Positions 8,576 through 18,783 are shown, numbered from the stretch's first letter. The stretch: DNA of 64,000 bases from Duganella sp. Leaf126 (GCF_001423125.1 NZ_LMNW01000032.1:214-64213), one strand, 5' to 3'. Notes: generated by a model not told the origin, from the sequence alone. Translations and numbers: made by a program.

Positions 8576-9013
8576 ATGTTCAAATCGATACTTTTCCCTA
8601 CCGACGGCTCCGAGCTGTCAGAAAAAGCCACGGCCACGGCAGTGCAGTTTGCCATGCTGCACCAGGCCCGCATGGTCGGCATCACGGTGGTGCAACCGAT
8701 GGCGATGACGCCGATCGGCGACACCGGCGGCCTCATCGACGTGGGCGATATTTCGCTGCAGATGCAGGATGCCGCGCGCGAGCACATCGACAAGCTGGCT
8801 GCCGCCGCCAATATCGCGGGCGTGCCGTTCGAAGGCATCATCTCCACGTCCACCGTGCCGTTCGAGGAAATCATCGAAGCTTCGAAACGCTTCAACTGCG
8901 ACCTGATCATCATGGCCACGCACGGCCACACGGGGCTCGACAAATTCCTGCTCGGCAGCCAGACCGACAAGGTGCTGTCGCACACCACGCTGCCGGTCCT
9001 GGTGCTGCGCTGA
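8576..9013 (+). CDS. Universal stress protein, UspA family
   Basis: Single Usp domain of 145 residues with an alpha/beta nucleotide-binding fold. It opens [12 protein letters not shown], with the family Asp of the ATP-site. It ends with [19 protein letters not shown] and TLPVLVL, the family signature that binds ATP phosphates. I chose the ATG at 8576, preceded by GGAG, because the family always begins a few residues before the first strand; 24 more residues upstream would be non-conserved. The gene is divergent from the crotonase gene. Such proteins aid survival in stationary phase or low oxygen. Confidence 0.92.
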   Translation: MFKSILFPTDGSELSEKATATAVQFAMLHQARMVGITVVQPMAMTPIGDTGGLIDVGDISLQMQDAAREHIDKLAAAANIAGVPFEGIISTSTVPFEEIIEASKRFNCDLIIMATHGHTGLDKFLLGSQTDKVLSHTTLPVLVLR

Positions 9014-9025
9014 TACTGGCCGGCG

Positions 9026-10246
9026 CTACTTAGGCAGCAGCACCCACACGTTGCCGCGCTGCTTCATGCGGCCGGCATTCTCGGCCGCCTCGGTGCCAAA
9101 GCCGAAGAAATAATCGACGCGGATCGCGCCCCGGATGGCGCCGCCGGTATCCTGCGCCATCACCAGCCGCTGCATCGGCACGTCGGTGTTGGGCTGGGTG
9201 GTGTTGAGGAAGATCGGCGCGCCCAGCGGCAGCTGGGTGGGATCGACCGCCACCGAGCGCTGCGGCGTGAGCGGCACGCCCAGCGCGCCTTTCGGGCCCA
9301 CCTTCGGATCGGGCAGACGCTCCTCCTTGAAGAAAACATAGCTGGGGTTGGCGTTGAACAGCTCCTGCATGCGGGTCGGATGACCGGCAATCCAGGCCTT
9401 GATGCCTTGCGCGGACGCCTGGTCCAGCCGCAGCTCACCCTTTTCGACCAGGTATTTACCGATCGATTTGTACGGATGGCCGTTCTGGTCGGCATACGCC
9501 ACGCGCACGGTTTCCTGGGTATCGGTCAGCTGCACCCGGCCCGACCCCTGCACTTCGAGGAAGAACGCTTCCACCGGATCGTCGACCCACAGCAATTCCT
9601 TGCCCTTCAGTTCGCCGGTATCGATCTCGGCGCGGCTCGGATACGGCACCAGCTTCTTGCCCACCAGCTTGCCCCGCAGGCGCATGCCTTTCAGGTCGGG
9701 ATAGACGCTGGCCAGGTCGACGGTGATCATATCGTCGGGTACCTTGTAGAGCGGGGTCTGGTACGGCCCGCCCTTCTTGCGGGCGCCGCGCAGCAGCGGC
9801 TCGTAGTAGCCGGTGACCAGGCCGTCGGTGGCGCCATCGGGCGCAACCACCTGGTGCGGCACCATGAAGGCCTCGAAAAAGGTGCGGATGGCCTGGTCGT
9901 CGTTGCCGTTGACGGTGCGGGCGATGCTGCACGACTCCTTCCAGTTGGCCTGTCTGGCCAGCGTGGTGCACGAGGCCATGAAGGCAGGCCAGGCCGCGCG
10001 CACGTCATCGCGGTCCCAGCCCGGCAAGGCGGCAAACGTGGACGGCACCAGTTGCAGCTTGGCCGCAGTGGCCGGTGCGGCCGGCGTGGTGGCCGGCGGC
10101 ACCACCGCCGGCGGCGGCTTCACGGTCGGCGCCGGTTTGGCGGACTGGTCGGGTGGAATCGGGGTGGACGTACAGGCGGCCAGGGCAAGCATGGCAAGCA
10201 GGGGGAGGCTCGCCGGAACGAGTAGACTACGGCGGGGAACATTCAT
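9026..10246 (-). CDS. mltA: Membrane-bound lytic murein transglycosylase A
   Basis: Outer-membrane lipoprotein of 406 residues that cleaves peptidoglycan glycan strands to 1,6-anhydromuropeptides. The signal peptide ends in a lipobox LAAC at about residue 24, followed by a proline/alanine-rich linker to about residue 65. The MltA catalytic barrel follows ([21 protein letters not shown]). The C-terminal 3D domain has the aspartates of MAQDTGGAI and RVDYFFGFG. Length matches family members with a linker. The gene is convergent with the stress-protein gene (12-bp gap). Confidence 0.92.
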   Translation of the reverse strand: MNVPRRSLLVPASLPLLAMLALAACTSTPIPPDQSAKPAPTVKPPPAVVPPATTPAAPATAAKLQLVPSTFAALPGWDRDDVRAAWPAFMASCTTLARQANWKESCSIARTVNGNDDQAIRTFFEAFMVPHQVVAPDGATDGLVTGYYEPLLRGARKKGGPYQTPLYKVPDDMITVDLASVYPDLKGMRLRGKLVGKKLVPYPSRAEIDTGELKGKELLWVDDPVEAFFLEVQGSGRVQLTDTQETVRVAYADQNGHPYKSIGKYLVEKGELRLDQASAQGIKAWIAGHPTRMQELFNANPSYVFFKEERLPDPKVGPKGALGVPLTPQRSVAVDPTQLPLGAPIFLNTTQPNTDVPMQRLVMAQDTGGAIRGAIRVDYFFGFGTEAAENAGRMKQRGNVWVLLPK

Positions 10247-10257
10247 CGGGAGTCGGT

Positions 10258-10374
10258 ATGTGGATATTGTTGTTGGAAGTGTGCGTGGCGCTGGGCCTGC
10301 TGGTATTCCTGGTCTGGTGGACGATGTTCCACGGCAGGAGCAAGCCCGGGCGCAAGGGAAAACGCCGGCAGTAA
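10258..10374 (+). CDS. Small single-pass membrane protein (hypothetical)
   Basis: Possible 38-residue protein. A hydrophobic helix (residues 2-23, LLLEVCVALGLLVFLVWW) is followed by a strongly basic tail (RSKPGRKGKRRQ). A ribosome site CGGGAG lies 6 bp before the ATG. The divergent mltA start is only 11 bp away, so any promoter must lie inside mltA; this lowers confidence. The helix plus basic tail obeys the positive-inside rule for a small inner-membrane protein. I do not recognise the family. Confidence 0.42.
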   Translation: MWILLLEVCVALGLLVFLVWWTMFHGRSKPGRKGKRRQ

Positions 10375-10386
10375 CGCGCGCAGCAA

Positions 10387-10761
10387 TCAGTGCAGGGTGC
10401 GCGGCAGCGACAGCACGAATTCGGGGATCTTGGCTTCGAAGCGGTGGCCGTCTTCGGCCACGCAGAAGTATTCGCCGACCATCGAGCCTTGCGGCGTCTG
10501 CAGCGCCGACCCGCTGGTGTACTCGAACTGCTCGCCCGGTTGCAGCAGCGGCTGGTGGCCGACCACGCCCAGGCCGCGCACTTCCTCGACGTGGTTGTTG
10601 GCGTCGGTAATGATCCAGTGGCGCGAGATCAGCTGCGCCGCCACCGTACCGGTATTCTTGATGGTGATGGAATAGGTGAACACGAAACTCGTGCGCTCCG
10701 GGTCCGACTGTTCAGGCAGGTACTGGGTTCTGACCGAGACAGTGAATTCGTAAGTGGCCAT
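10387..10761 (-). CDS. apaG: ApaG protein (Co2+/Mg2+ efflux-associated)
   Basis: Protein of 124 residues with the immunoglobulin-like ApaG fold. Diagnostic segments are YSITIKNTG, QLISRHWIITDA, VRGLGVVGHQP and GSMVGEYFCV. Function is poorly defined; the name comes from its link to apaH, and mutants are altered in cobalt and magnesium handling. I start at the ATG at 10761, with GGAAAG upstream, rather than the TTG three bases earlier. The gene is divergent from rpe, with 185 bp between them. Confidence 0.93.
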   Translation of the reverse strand: MATYEFTVSVRTQYLPEQSDPERTSFVFTYSITIKNTGTVAAQLISRHWIITDANNHVEEVRGLGVVGHQPLLQPGEQFEYTSGSALQTPQGSMVGEYFCVAEDGHRFEAKIPEFVLSLPRTLH

Positions 10762-10866
10762 CAACTTTCCTTAATAGATACATTGTCATTGCGTGCAAGA
10801 CCTTCATTGCACCGCAAATCGTCACCGCATGCAAGGAGGACGTGGGAGAAATCCCGTAATTGCCGT

Positions 10867-10929
10867 GCTGTGCCGCCAAATCGGCACAGCGGCCGCGACC
10901 GGCGTAAAATGACGGATCTTTTTTACGCC
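10867..10929 (+). promoter_or_regulatory. Structured leader/promoter region of rpe
   Basis: Two inverted repeats precede rpe. The first is GCTGTGCCG/CGGCACAGC with a 6-base loop (10867-10890). The second is GGCGTAAAA/TTTTACGCC (10901-10909 and 10921-10929), 17 bp before the start codon. The TAAAAT in the left arm (10905-10910) is a plausible -10 element. The second repeat could be an operator or a 5'-UTR hairpin that covers the ribosome site. No known regulator motif is recognised. Confidence 0.35.
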
Positions 10930-10946
10930 CGCCCCCGGCCCCTGTC

Positions 10947-11618
10947 ATGACCCAATACCGCATCGCTCCCAGCATCCTGTCCGCCGATTTCGCCCGCCTG
11001 GGCGAGGAAGTGCGCAACGTCGTCGCCGCAGGCGCCGACATCATCCACTTCGACGTGATGGACAACCATTATGTTCCCAACCTGACCATCGGTCCGCTGG
11101 TGTGCGAAGCGATCCGTCCCCACGTGCAGGTGCCGATCGACGTGCACCTGATGGTCAAGCCGGTGGACCGCATCATCCCCGACTTCGCCAAGGCAGGCGC
11201 CAACATCATCACCTTCCACCCGGAAGCGTCGGACCACGTCGACCGCTCGCTGCAACTGATCCGCGACCACGGCTGCAAGGCCGGCCTGGTGTTCAATCCG
11301 GCCACGCCGCTCAGCTATCTCGAACACGTGATGGACAAGATCGACATCATCCTGATCATGTCGGTCAATCCGGGCTTCGGCGGCCAGTCCTTCATTCCGC
11401 AGGCGCTGAAGAAAATCGCCGAGGCGCGCCGCCTGATCGATGCCTCGGGCCGCGACATCATGCTCGAAGTCGACGGCGGCATCAAGATCGACAATATCGC
11501 CGAGGCCGCCGCTGCCGGCGCCGACACCTTCGTGGCCGGCTCGGCCATCTTCGGCAAGCCCGACTACAAGGCCGTGATCGACGCCATGCGCGCCAACCTG
11601 GCCAAGGTTGGAGCATAA
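10947..11618 (+). CDS. rpe: Ribulose-phosphate 3-epimerase
   Basis: TIM-barrel enzyme of 223 residues that interconverts D-ribulose 5-phosphate and D-xylulose 5-phosphate in the pentose phosphate pathway. Family marks are APSILSADF at the first strand, [12 protein letters not shown] with metal-ligand His and Asp, VHLMVKP with the next metal His, SVNPGFGGQ for phosphate binding, and EVDGGI with the catalytic Asp. It is one base short of overlapping gph, a frequent pair upstream of trpE in betaproteobacteria. Confidence 0.95.
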   Translation: MTQYRIAPSILSADFARLGEEVRNVVAAGADIIHFDVMDNHYVPNLTIGPLVCEAIRPHVQVPIDVHLMVKPVDRIIPDFAKAGANIITFHPEASDHVDRSLQLIRDHGCKAGLVFNPATPLSYLEHVMDKIDIILIMSVNPGFGGQSFIPQALKKIAEARRLIDASGRDIMLEVDGGIKIDNIAEAAAAGADTFVAGSAIFGKPDYKAVIDAMRANLAKVGA

Positions 11619-11619
11619 G

Positions 11620-12333
11620 ATGACCGTGCTGTCCGGCATCCGCGCAGCGATCATCGACCTCGATGGCACCATGCTCGACACCCTCCCCGACTTCCACGTG
11701 GCGCTTGCCGCCATGCTGGCCGAGCTGGACCTGCCGCCGGTGACGCGCGCGCAGATCGCGGTGATGGTGGGTAAGGGGTCGGAAAACCTGATCCGCGCCG
11801 TGCTGGCGCTGCAGTTAAACGAAGCGCCGCAGTCGCCGCCGGTGGAAGCGCGCTTCAACGTGGCGATGGAGGCCTACCAGCGCCACTACCTGGCCATCAA
11901 CGGCCAGCACAGCACCGTGTACCCGGGCGTGACGGCAGGCCTGCAGGCGATGCAAGCGGCCGGCCTGCGCCTGGCCTGCGTGACCAACAAGCCGATCGCG
12001 TTTACCACCCCGCTGCTGGCGCAGAAGGGCCTCGACCGTTTCTTCGCGCTCGTGTACGGCGGCGACTCGCTGGCGCGCAAGAAACCGGACCCGCTGCCGT
12101 TGCTGACCGTGTGCGCCGATTTCGGCCTGCAGCCGGCGCAGGTGGTGGCAATCGGCGACTCGTCGAACGACGCGCAAGCGGCCCGGGCTGCGGGTTGCCC
12201 GGTACTGACGGTACCGTACGGTTACAATCACGGCGTATCTGTACAGGATATTGATTCCGATGGTATAGTGGGTTCGCTGCTGGAAGCAGCCGAGCTGATA
12301 CGCTCGCAAACGACGCCTGCTTCACCTATTTAG
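11620..12333 (+). CDS. gph: Phosphoglycolate phosphatase (HAD family)
   Basis: HAD-superfamily phosphatase of 237 residues that removes phosphate from 2-phosphoglycolate, a by-product of DNA 3'-end repair. Motif I is IDLDGTMLDT (nucleophile first Asp, about residue 12), motif II CVTNKP, motif III Lys in KKPDPLP, and motif IV IGDSSNDAQAA. The cap domain lies between motifs I and II. The ATG at 11620 follows the rpe stop by one base, so translation is coupled. Promoter-like elements for the following trp leader may lie inside its 3' end. Confidence 0.92.
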   Translation: MTVLSGIRAAIIDLDGTMLDTLPDFHVALAAMLAELDLPPVTRAQIAVMVGKGSENLIRAVLALQLNEAPQSPPVEARFNVAMEAYQRHYLAINGQHSTVYPGVTAGLQAMQAAGLRLACVTNKPIAFTTPLLAQKGLDRFFALVYGGDSLARKKPDPLPLLTVCADFGLQPAQVVAIGDSSNDAQAARAAGCPVLTVPYGYNHGVSVQDIDSDGIVGSLLEAAELIRSQTTPASPI

Positions 12334-12359
12334 TGAACCACTGACCTGAACCACTGACC
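12334..12359 (+). repeat. Perfect 13-bp tandem duplication before the trp leader
   Basis: TGAACCACTGACC occurs twice back to back between the gph stop and the trp leader start. It is too short to be a mobile element and may be simple slippage. Its position directly before the leader ATG means it forms part of the leader transcript or promoter. Confidence 0.8.
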
Positions 12360-12362
12360 GCA

Positions 12363-12449
12363 ATGTCTCTCACCAAAAAACACACCGTCAACCAAGCTGC
12401 CTCGATTGAGGCCTGGCTTTGGCGACGCTGGCAATCCTGGCAGGGCTGA
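12363..12449 (+). CDS. trpL: trp operon leader peptide
   Basis: Leader peptide of 28 residues ending EAWLWRRWQSWQG. It has four Trp codons, at codons 18, 20, 23 and 26 (12414, 12420, 12429 and 12438). Four Trp in 28 residues is far above chance. The position, just before an intrinsic terminator and trpE, is the classic arrangement for transcription attenuation. Ribosome stalling at Trp codons when tryptophan is scarce should prevent the terminator from forming. No strong Shine-Dalgarno is visible ahead of the ATG. Confidence 0.85.
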   Translation: MSLTKKHTVNQAASIEAWLWRRWQSWQG

Positions 12450-12466
12450 TCGCCCGAGCCGTATTG

Positions 12467-12499
12467 CTGCCGTGCGCACCGCTGCACGGCAGGTTTTTT
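12467..12499 (+). terminator. trp attenuator (intrinsic terminator)
   Basis: Perfect 9-bp stem CTGCCGTGC/GCACGGCAG (12467-12475 and 12484-12492) with an 8-base loop, followed by G and six T residues. It begins 18 bp after the leader peptide stop. GGCAG at 12439-12443, overlapping the last Trp codon, can pair with CTGCC of the terminator stem and is the best antiterminator candidate, though that pairing is short. Confidence 0.85.
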
Positions 12500-12554
12500 G
12501 ATCAGCGCCGCCCCCTTTCATGCACATGACCGCGCGGCGCCCTGGAGAACCTTG

Positions 12555-14057
12555 ATGACCGAACTCGAATTCAAATCGCTGGCCAACGAAGGCTACAACC
12601 GCATCCCGCTGATCGCGGAAGCATTTGCCGATCTCGAAACCCCGCTCACGCTGTACCTGAAACTGGCCCAGTCCCAGAACACCGGCAAGAACACCTTCCT
12701 GCTCGAATCGGTGGTGGGCGGCGAGCGCTTCGGCCGCTTCTCGTTCATCGGCCTGCCGGCCAACACCGTGCTGCGCAGCTTCGGCAACCGCACAGAGATC
12801 GTCAAGAACGGCGCCGTCATCGAAACCCACGACGGCAACCCGCTCGACTTCATCGAGACCTATCAGCAGCGTTTCAAGGTCGCGGTGCGCCCCGGCATGC
12901 CGCGCTTTTGCGGCGGCTTGGCCGGCTACTTCGGCTACGACACCGTGCGCCACATCGAGAAAACCCTGGCCAATTCGCCGCAGCGCCCCAAGGACGACCT
13001 CGGCCTGCCCGACATCCAGCTGATGGTGACCGAAGAACTGGCGGTGATCGACAACCTATCCGGCAAGCTGTATCTGATCGTGTATGCCGACACCACGCAG
13101 CCCGAGTCGTTCAGCAAGGCGCGCCAGCGTCTGAAAGACTTGCGCATGATGCTGCGCCGGGGCGTGGAAGCACCGGTCACCAGTGCTTCGGTGCGCACCG
13201 AGATCACGCGCGACTTTGCCAAGGAAGATTATCTGAAGGCGGTAGCCCGCGCCCACGAATACGTGATGGCCGGCGACCTGATGCAGGTGCAGATCGGCCA
13301 GCGGCTGCGCAAGCCCTACGTCGATGCGCCGCTGTCGCTGTACCGCGCGCTGCGTTCGCTGAATCCGTCGCCGTATATGTACTTCTACAATTTCGGCGAC
13401 ATGCAGATCGTCGGCGCGTCGCCCGAAATTTTGGTGCGCAACGAAACACTGCCTGACGGCGAAAAAAAGGTCACGCTGCGCCCGATCGCCGGCACCCGTC
13501 CGCGCGGCGCCACGCCCGAGCGCGACGCCGAACTGGCGACCGAGCTGCTGGCCGATCCGAAAGAGATCGCCGAACACGTGATGCTGATCGACCTGGCGCG
13601 CAATGACCTGGGCCGCATTGCCGACACCGGCAGCGTCAAGGTCACCGACCGCCTGGTGATCGAAAAATACTCGCACGTGCAGCACATCGTCTCCAACGTC
13701 GAGGGCAAGCTGAAAAAAGGCCTGTCGAACCTGGACGTGCTGCGCGCCACCTTCCCGGCCGGTACGCTCACCGGCGCGCCGAAGGTGCGCGCCATGGAAG
13801 TGATCGACGAGCTCGAAATTTCCAAGCGCGGCATCTACGGCGGCGCCTGCGGCTACCTGTCGTTCGGCGGCGAGATGGATGTGGCGATTGCGATTCGCAC
13901 CGGCGTGATCAAGGATGGCATGTTGTACGTGCAGGCTGCAGCCGGCATCGTCGCCGACTCGGTCGCCGAAATGGAATGGCAGGAAACCGAAGCCAAGGCG
14001 CGCGCCGTGCTGCGCGCTGCCGAACAAGTACAAGATGGCCTGGACGGGGAGTTCTGA
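12555..14057 (+). CDS. trpE: Anthranilate synthase component I
   Basis: Enzyme subunit of 500 residues that converts chorismate to anthranilate with ammonia from TrpG. The N-terminal region holds the tryptophan feedback pocket ([18 protein letters not shown]). The C-terminal chorismate-binding domain includes [32 protein letters not shown] and YGGACGYL. I start at the ATG at 12555 with GGAG upstream. An earlier in-frame ATG (12498) lies within the attenuator T-run and is not a credible start. trpG follows after one base. Confidence 0.95.
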   Translation: MTELEFKSLANEGYNRIPLIAEAFADLETPLTLYLKLAQSQNTGKNTFLLESVVGGERFGRFSFIGLPANTVLRSFGNRTEIVKNGAVIETHDGNPLDFIETYQQRFKVAVRPGMPRFCGGLAGYFGYDTVRHIEKTLANSPQRPKDDLGLPDIQLMVTEELAVIDNLSGKLYLIVYADTTQPESFSKARQRLKDLRMMLRRGVEAPVTSASVRTEITRDFAKEDYLKAVARAHEYVMAGDLMQVQIGQRLRKPYVDAPLSLYRALRSLNPSPYMYFYNFGDMQIVGASPEILVRNETLPDGEKKVTLRPIAGTRPRGATPERDAELATELLADPKEIAEHVMLIDLARNDLGRIADTGSVKVTDRLVIEKYSHVQHIVSNVEGKLKKGLSNLDVLRATFPAGTLTGAPKVRAMEVIDELEISKRGIYGGACGYLSFGGEMDVAIAIRTGVIKDGMLYVQAAAGIVADSVAEMEWQETEAKARAVLRAAEQVQDGLDGEF

Positions 14058-14058
14058 C

Positions 14059-14622
14059 ATGCTGCTGATGATCGACAACTACGACTCCTTCACCTACAAC
14101 ATCGTCCAGTACTTCGGCGAACTGGGCGAAGATGTGCGCGTGTACCGCAACGACGAAATCACGCTCGAACAGATCGAAGCGCTGAACCCCGACCGCATCT
14201 GCATCTCGCCCGGCCCGAAAGACCCGGCCCAGGCCGGCATTTCGGTCGCGGTGCTCAAGCACTTCGCCGGCAAGAAGCCGATCCTCGGCGTGTGCCTCGG
14301 CCACCAGGCCATCGGCGAAGCGTTCGGCGGCAAGGTGATCCGCGCCAAGCAGGTCATGCATGGCAAAACCTCTCTGATCGCCCATACCGGCGTGGGCGTG
14401 TTCAAGGACCTGCCCTCGCCGTTTACGGTAATCCGCTATCACTCGCTGGCCATCGAGCGCAGCTCGCTGCCGGCCTGCCTCGAAGTGACGGCATGGACCG
14501 ACGACGGCGAAATCATGGGCGTGCGGCACAGGGATTACGACATCGAGGGCGTGCAGTTCCACCCCGAGTCGATCCTGTCCGAACACGGCCACGCCTTGCT
14601 GAAGAACTTCCTGGTTCGTTAA
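14059..14622 (+). CDS. trpG: Anthranilate synthase component II (glutamine amidotransferase)
   Basis: Class I glutamine amidotransferase of 187 residues that supplies ammonia to TrpE. It may also serve PabB as PabA. It opens [13 protein letters not shown]. The nucleophile Cys is in [12 protein letters not shown] (about residue 79), and the His-Glu pair of the triad is in VQFHPESIL near residue 170. One base separates it from the trpE stop, so translation is coupled. Confidence 0.95.
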   Translation: MLLMIDNYDSFTYNIVQYFGELGEDVRVYRNDEITLEQIEALNPDRICISPGPKDPAQAGISVAVLKHFAGKKPILGVCLGHQAIGEAFGGKVIRAKQVMHGKTSLIAHTGVGVFKDLPSPFTVIRYHSLAIERSSLPACLEVTAWTDDGEIMGVRHRDYDIEGVQFHPESILSEHGHALLKNFLVR

Positions 14623-14658
14623 GCAAAGCTCACCGGCGCAATCATCGAGAGACTAGTC

Positions 14659-15702
14659 ATGGCCATTACCCACCAAGAAGCACTGCTGCGCTGTATCGAA
14701 CACCGCGAGATTTTCCACGACGAGATGCTGCACCTGTTCCGGCAGATCATGTCCGGCGAGATGTCGCCGACCATGGTGGCGGCCCTGACCATGGGCCTGC
14801 GCGTGAAAAAGGAAACCATCGGCGAGATCGCCGCCGCCGCCCAGGTCATGCGCGAATTTTCCACCAAGGTGCCGATGGCCGACACCACCGGCCTGCTCGA
14901 CATCGTCGGCACCGGCGGCGACGGCGCCCACACCTTCAATATCTCCACCACCGCCATGTTCGTGGCCGCCGCTGCCGGCGCGCGCGTGGCCAAGCATGGC
15001 GGGCGCAGCGTGTCGTCGTCATCGGGCAGCGCGGACGTGATCGAGGCGCTCGGCGCCAACATCAATCTGCAACCGGAGCAGATCGCGCAATCGATCGCGC
15101 AGACCGGCATCGGCTTCATGTTCGCGCCCAACCACCACGCGGCCATGCGCCACGTGGCGCCCGTGCGCCGCGAACTCGGCGTGCGCTCGATCTTCAATAT
15201 CCTGGGACCGCTGACCAACCCGGCCGGCGCCCCCAACATCCTGATGGGCGTATTCCACGCCGACCTGGTCGGGATCCAGGTGCGGGTGCTGCAGCGCCTC
15301 GGCGCCCAGCATGCGATCGTGGTCTATGGCCGCGACAACATGGACGAAGTGTCGCTGGGCGCCGGCACCATGATCGGTGAACTGGTCGATGGCGAGATCC
15401 GCGAATACGAAATCCACCCGGAAGACTTCGGCCTGCCGATGATCGCCAGCCGCAACCTGAAAGTGGCCGACGCCGCCGACTCGAAAGCGAAGATGATGGA
15501 AGCGCTGCGCGGCGAACCGGGGCCGGCGTTCGACATCGTCGCGCTCAACGCCGGCACCGCGCTGTACGCAGCCGGCGTGGCCAGCTCGATCGAAGACGGC
15601 CTGCAGCGCGCCCGCGCGGCGATCACGTCGGGCGAGGCGCTGAAAAAAGTCGCGCAATTCGTGCAGGTCACGCAGAACCTGGGCGCGGCCAACCGGGATT
15701 AA
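14659..15702 (+). CDS. trpD: Anthranilate phosphoribosyltransferase
   Basis: Enzyme of 347 residues that joins anthranilate to phosphoribosyl pyrophosphate. Visible marks are the PRPP loop [14 protein letters not shown] (about residue 80), [16 protein letters not shown], and the anthranilate-site segment [26 protein letters not shown] and VYGRDNMDE are also typical. The gene lies 36 bp after trpG. The next gene, trpC, is separated by an unusually wide 197-bp gap. Confidence 0.95.
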   Translation: MAITHQEALLRCIEHREIFHDEMLHLFRQIMSGEMSPTMVAALTMGLRVKKETIGEIAAAAQVMREFSTKVPMADTTGLLDIVGTGGDGAHTFNISTTAMFVAAAAGARVAKHGGRSVSSSSGSADVIEALGANINLQPEQIAQSIAQTGIGFMFAPNHHAAMRHVAPVRRELGVRSIFNILGPLTNPAGAPNILMGVFHADLVGIQVRVLQRLGAQHAIVVYGRDNMDEVSLGAGTMIGELVDGEIREYEIHPEDFGLPMIASRNLKVADAADSKAKMMEALRGEPGPAFDIVALNAGTALYAAGVASSIEDGLQRARAAITSGEALKKVAQFVQVTQNLGAANRD

Positions 15703-15899
15703 CCTCGGCGCGGCGTCACCGCGGAGGGTCGCTGACCCTTTCGCATTGCCCCGCCCGGTGGCGCCGGTCCACCATGCGCCGGCGGGCAACCGTGCATCGG
15801 CGTGAGCCGATCCGTACGCAAGCATGGCGGCAGACCATTGCCGTTACAACGCCGCCGCACAGGCAGTCATCCGATCCAACCTGAAAGGGAGCGTCAACC

Positions 15900-16700
15900 A
15901 TGTCCGATATCCTCAACAAGATCCTGGCCGTAAAGGCCGACGAAGTGGCCAGCGCCAAACGTCACCGCAGCCTGGCCAGCCTGCGCGACGAGGTCGAGTC
16001 CGATACCGCATTGCGCGCCGGCCTGCGCGGTTTCGAGGCCAGCTTGCGCGCCAAGATCGATGCCGGCAAGGCCGGCGTGATCACCGAGATCAAGAAGGCG
16101 TCGCCGTCGAAAGGCGTGATCCGCCCCGACTTCCGCCCGGCCGACATCGCCCGCACCTACGAAAAGAACGGCTCGGCTTGCCTGTCGGTGCTGACCGACG
16201 AGCAGTTCTTCCAGGGCTCGCGCGCCTACCTGGAACAGGCGCGCGCCGCGTGCTCGCTGCCGGTGCTGCGCAAGGACTTCATGATCGACATCTACCAGAT
16301 CTACGAAGCGCGCGCGATGGGCGCCGATGCGATCCTCCTGATCGTCTCGGCCCTCGATCACGGCCTGATGGCGGAGATGGAAGCGGTGGCCCACGAGCTG
16401 GGCATGGGCGTGCTGGTGGAAACCCACGACGGCGACGAACTGACCGCCGCGCTGCGCCTGAAAACGCGCCTGCTGGGTATCAACAACCGCAACCTGCGCA
16501 CCTTCGAGGTGTCGCTGGAAAATACCCTGGGACTGCTGGACCGCATCCCCGCCGACAAGCTGGTGATCACCGAGTCCGGCATCATGGTGGCGGCCGACGT
16601 CGAACGCATGCGCGCAGCCAATGTGCACGCCTTCCTGGTCGGCGAAGCGTTCATGCGCGCGGAAGACCCGGGCGCCGAGCTGGCGCGCCTGTTCAACTAG
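15900..16700 (+). CDS. trpC: Indole-3-glycerol phosphate synthase
   Basis: TIM-barrel enzyme of 266 residues that closes the indole ring from CdRP. Family segments are [12 protein letters not shown] with the catalytic Lys and Ser, [22 protein letters not shown] with the catalytic Lys, [12 protein letters not shown], and ITESGIM near the end. The start follows AAAGGGAGC. It is a stand-alone TrpC, without a TrpF fusion. The 197 bp before it contain no gene and no clear terminator, so it is probably still part of the trpEGDC transcript. Confidence 0.95.
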   Translation: MSDILNKILAVKADEVASAKRHRSLASLRDEVESDTALRAGLRGFEASLRAKIDAGKAGVITEIKKASPSKGVIRPDFRPADIARTYEKNGSACLSVLTDEQFFQGSRAYLEQARAACSLPVLRKDFMIDIYQIYEARAMGADAILLIVSALDHGLMAEMEAVAHELGMGVLVETHDGDELTAALRLKTRLLGINNRNLRTFEVSLENTLGLLDRIPADKLVITESGIMVAADVERMRAANVHAFLVGEAFMRAEDPGAELARLFN

Positions 16701-16728
16701 GCAGCAGCGCGCACGCCGGCCGCCCGGT

Positions 16729-17049
16729 TCAGGCGCGGCCGGTCCACCATAGCAGCGGCGCCAGGGCGCTGGCGCGCCAGGTCAGCGTCAACGCCACCAC
16801 CACCGTGGCCAACGCCACACTCATCACCCAGACCAGCGACGCCATCGACGCTGCATCGACCATCAGGCACAGCACCAGCGACGCCAGCAGCGCCAGCGCG
16901 CCCAGTATCCGCAGCGAGCGGGCCGTGGCCGGCGGGCAGGCGGCAGTGCCGCGCACCTGCTGCCAGTGGTTGTCCATCGACAGGGCCAGCCAGCCCATGC
17001 CGATCACGGTGGCGGCCAGCGCCAGCAATAACATCAATCCATCAGGCAT
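16729..17049 (-). CDS. DUF3325 family membrane protein
   Basis: Protein of 106 residues with three hydrophobic helices (about 3-22, 48-66 and 70-90). It matches DUF3325, small proteins almost always found beside a PepSY membrane protein and DUF3649 in iron-uptake loci. Its start overlaps the PepSY gene by 8 bp, so it is the last gene of that operon. Function unknown; a subunit of the PepSY membrane complex is plausible. Confidence 0.75.
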   Translation of the reverse strand: MPDGLMLLLALAATVIGMGWLALSMDNHWQQVRGTAACPPATARSLRILGALALLASLVLCLMVDAASMASLVWVMSVALATVVVALTLTWRASALAPLLWWTGRA

Positions 17050-18730
17050 GACCTGCCTCCATCACCGGGGGGTTCACTGACATCGGGCTGCCGGCGCGCG
17101 CCTGTCGCAGTTGCAGCTGGCGCGCCGCCCATGCCGCCAGCGCCGCGCCCGCGAGCATGAACAGGTCGACGCCGGCCACCGGCCAGTAGCCGTCGCCGAT
17201 GGTGCGCAGCAAATGGTCGCCGGTGGTGACCCAGTTCAGCACCGGCGCGGCCACGCCCAGCAGCGCGATCGCCAGGCATTGCTCGCGCCAGGCCGGGGCG
17301 ATACGGCCCTCGGCCACCGGCGCCGTGCGCCAGAACGCGTGCAGCATCGCCAGCAGCCAGGCGCCCCAGAAGCAGTACTGTTCCATGTCACCGCGCAGCG
17401 GCCAGCCGGCCGGCATCACGTCCGGCAGCAGGCGGTTGGCGATCAGGATGCCGAGCGCCGCGATCATCATGCCGGTAAGCGTGGTCACGCCCAGCGCATC
17501 GACGATGCGCGCCCCGCTGCTGCCTTGCTTGGCGTGCTGGCGCTTGCGCTTTTCGACGAAGAACAGGAAGCCGGTGGCGATGCAGGCGCAGCCGAGCAGG
17601 CCCCCGAGCACGTACAGCCAGCGCAGCAGCCAGTGGCGGAAGTGCTGCAGGTGCAGGCCGGTGAGGAATTCGTTGAGGCGGCCGACAGCGGTCGGCGCCG
17701 GATCTTCGCGCAGCACGGTGCCGGTCGACGCCTTGAAGTGGATCCCTTCGCCGGTCAGCGCGATGCGGTCGGTGCCGGCGCGGTAGATGCTGACATAGGC
17801 GTTGGCGTCGCCCACGTGCTGGATGTTGAGGAAACCGACGTCGCCTGCCATGCCTTTTTCGGCCCAGCGGCGTTGGGCCTCTTTCACCATGGCGTCCACC
17901 GATGCCATCCTGGCAGGTACCCCGGCCGGGTCGTGCGGCAGCCCCGTTTCCAGCGCCTCGTGCTGCTCGTGCTGGTCGTGCAGCGCCTGCAGCTGGGTGT
18001 GGCCGACCGGGAAATAGATGGCGGCAAAGATCACCAGGCCGGTAAACGCAAAGAAGAAGTGGAACGGCAGCGCGACCACGCCGGTCAGGTTGTGCAGATC
18101 GAGCATGCTGCGCTGGGTGGTCTTTTGGGGACGGAAGGTAAACAGCTCGCGGAAGATCTTGCGGTGCATGACCACGCCGGTAACCAGCGCGACCAGCATC
18201 ATCAGCGCAGCAAAACCGACGATCCAGTAGCCGAGGTTTTTCCAGTTCAGCGTGAGGCTGTAGTGCAGCGGGTAGAAAAAGCCGCTGCCGACCTTGAGGC
18301 GGTCGTCCGGCAAGGCTGCCCCGGTGCGCGGATCGACGGTGCGCTGGGCGTAGATCAGGGTTTCCGGATCCTTGGCGTTCGGTACCTCGTAGCCGGCGTA
18401 CAGCGTGAGCACCGGGTCGCGGTGGGTGGTGTAGGCAGACCAGCTGCGCACCTTGTCGAAATGCTCAGGCAGCGGACCGTTGACCAGCGGCGCGGTCAGC
18501 GCGCGCGCATCGGGCAGCGGCTGCATGTCCTCGAACACGGGACGCATCAGCTGGTCGAACGACGGCATCGGCTGCGGCGCGAAGCGCGATGCGGGGATGG
18601 CCCAGCGGTCGATCTCGCGGTCGAACACGGACAGCGAACCGAAGAAAAATACGACGATCAGGATGAACCCGAGGGCCAGTCCGAACCAGGTATGGACCCA
18701 GGCCATCGACTGTCTGAAATTCTGCAGCAT
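17042..18730 (-). CDS. PepSY-associated membrane protein (iron-linked)
   Basis: Protein of 562 residues. A first transmembrane helix (about 15-35) is followed by a large periplasmic PepSY region (about 40-175), then helices at about 185-205 and 235-255, a second periplasmic part, and a cluster of C-terminal helices. Conserved features include MAWVHTWFGLALGFILI, LDLHNLTGVVALPFHF and HLQHFRHWLLRWLYVLGG, with several intramembrane His residues. Such proteins accompany siderophore receptors and are proposed to act as inner-membrane ferric-siderophore reductases; that role is inferred. Operon order is DUF3649, this gene, DUF3325. Confidence 0.85.
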   Translation of the reverse strand: MLQNFRQSMAWVHTWFGLALGFILIVVFFFGSLSVFDREIDRWAIPASRFAPQPMPSFDQLMRPVFEDMQPLPDARALTAPLVNGPLPEHFDKVRSWSAYTTHRDPVLTLYAGYEVPNAKDPETLIYAQRTVDPRTGAALPDDRLKVGSGFFYPLHYSLTLNWKNLGYWIVGFAALMMLVALVTGVVMHRKIFRELFTFRPQKTTQRSMLDLHNLTGVVALPFHFFFAFTGLVIFAAIYFPVGHTQLQALHDQHEQHEALETGLPHDPAGVPARMASVDAMVKEAQRRWAEKGMAGDVGFLNIQHVGDANAYVSIYRAGTDRIALTGEGIHFKASTGTVLREDPAPTAVGRLNEFLTGLHLQHFRHWLLRWLYVLGGLLGCACIATGFLFFVEKRKRQHAKQGSSGARIVDALGVTTLTGMMIAALGILIANRLLPDVMPAGWPLRGDMEQYCFWGAWLLAMLHAFWRTAPVAEGRIAPAWREQCLAIALLGVAAPVLNWVTTGDHLLRTIGDGYWPVAGVDLFMLAGAALAAWAARQLQLRQARAGSPMSVNPPVMEAGHA

Positions 18731-18783
18731 CGAACAACTCCGTAAATGGATGACGACTGATAGTGACTTCTATATGTGACTTT

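Noticed and set aside
12498..12554. Earlier ATG for trpE at 12498
   Set aside because: It lies at the end of the attenuator T-run and lacks a ribosome site; the ATG at 12555 has GGAG.
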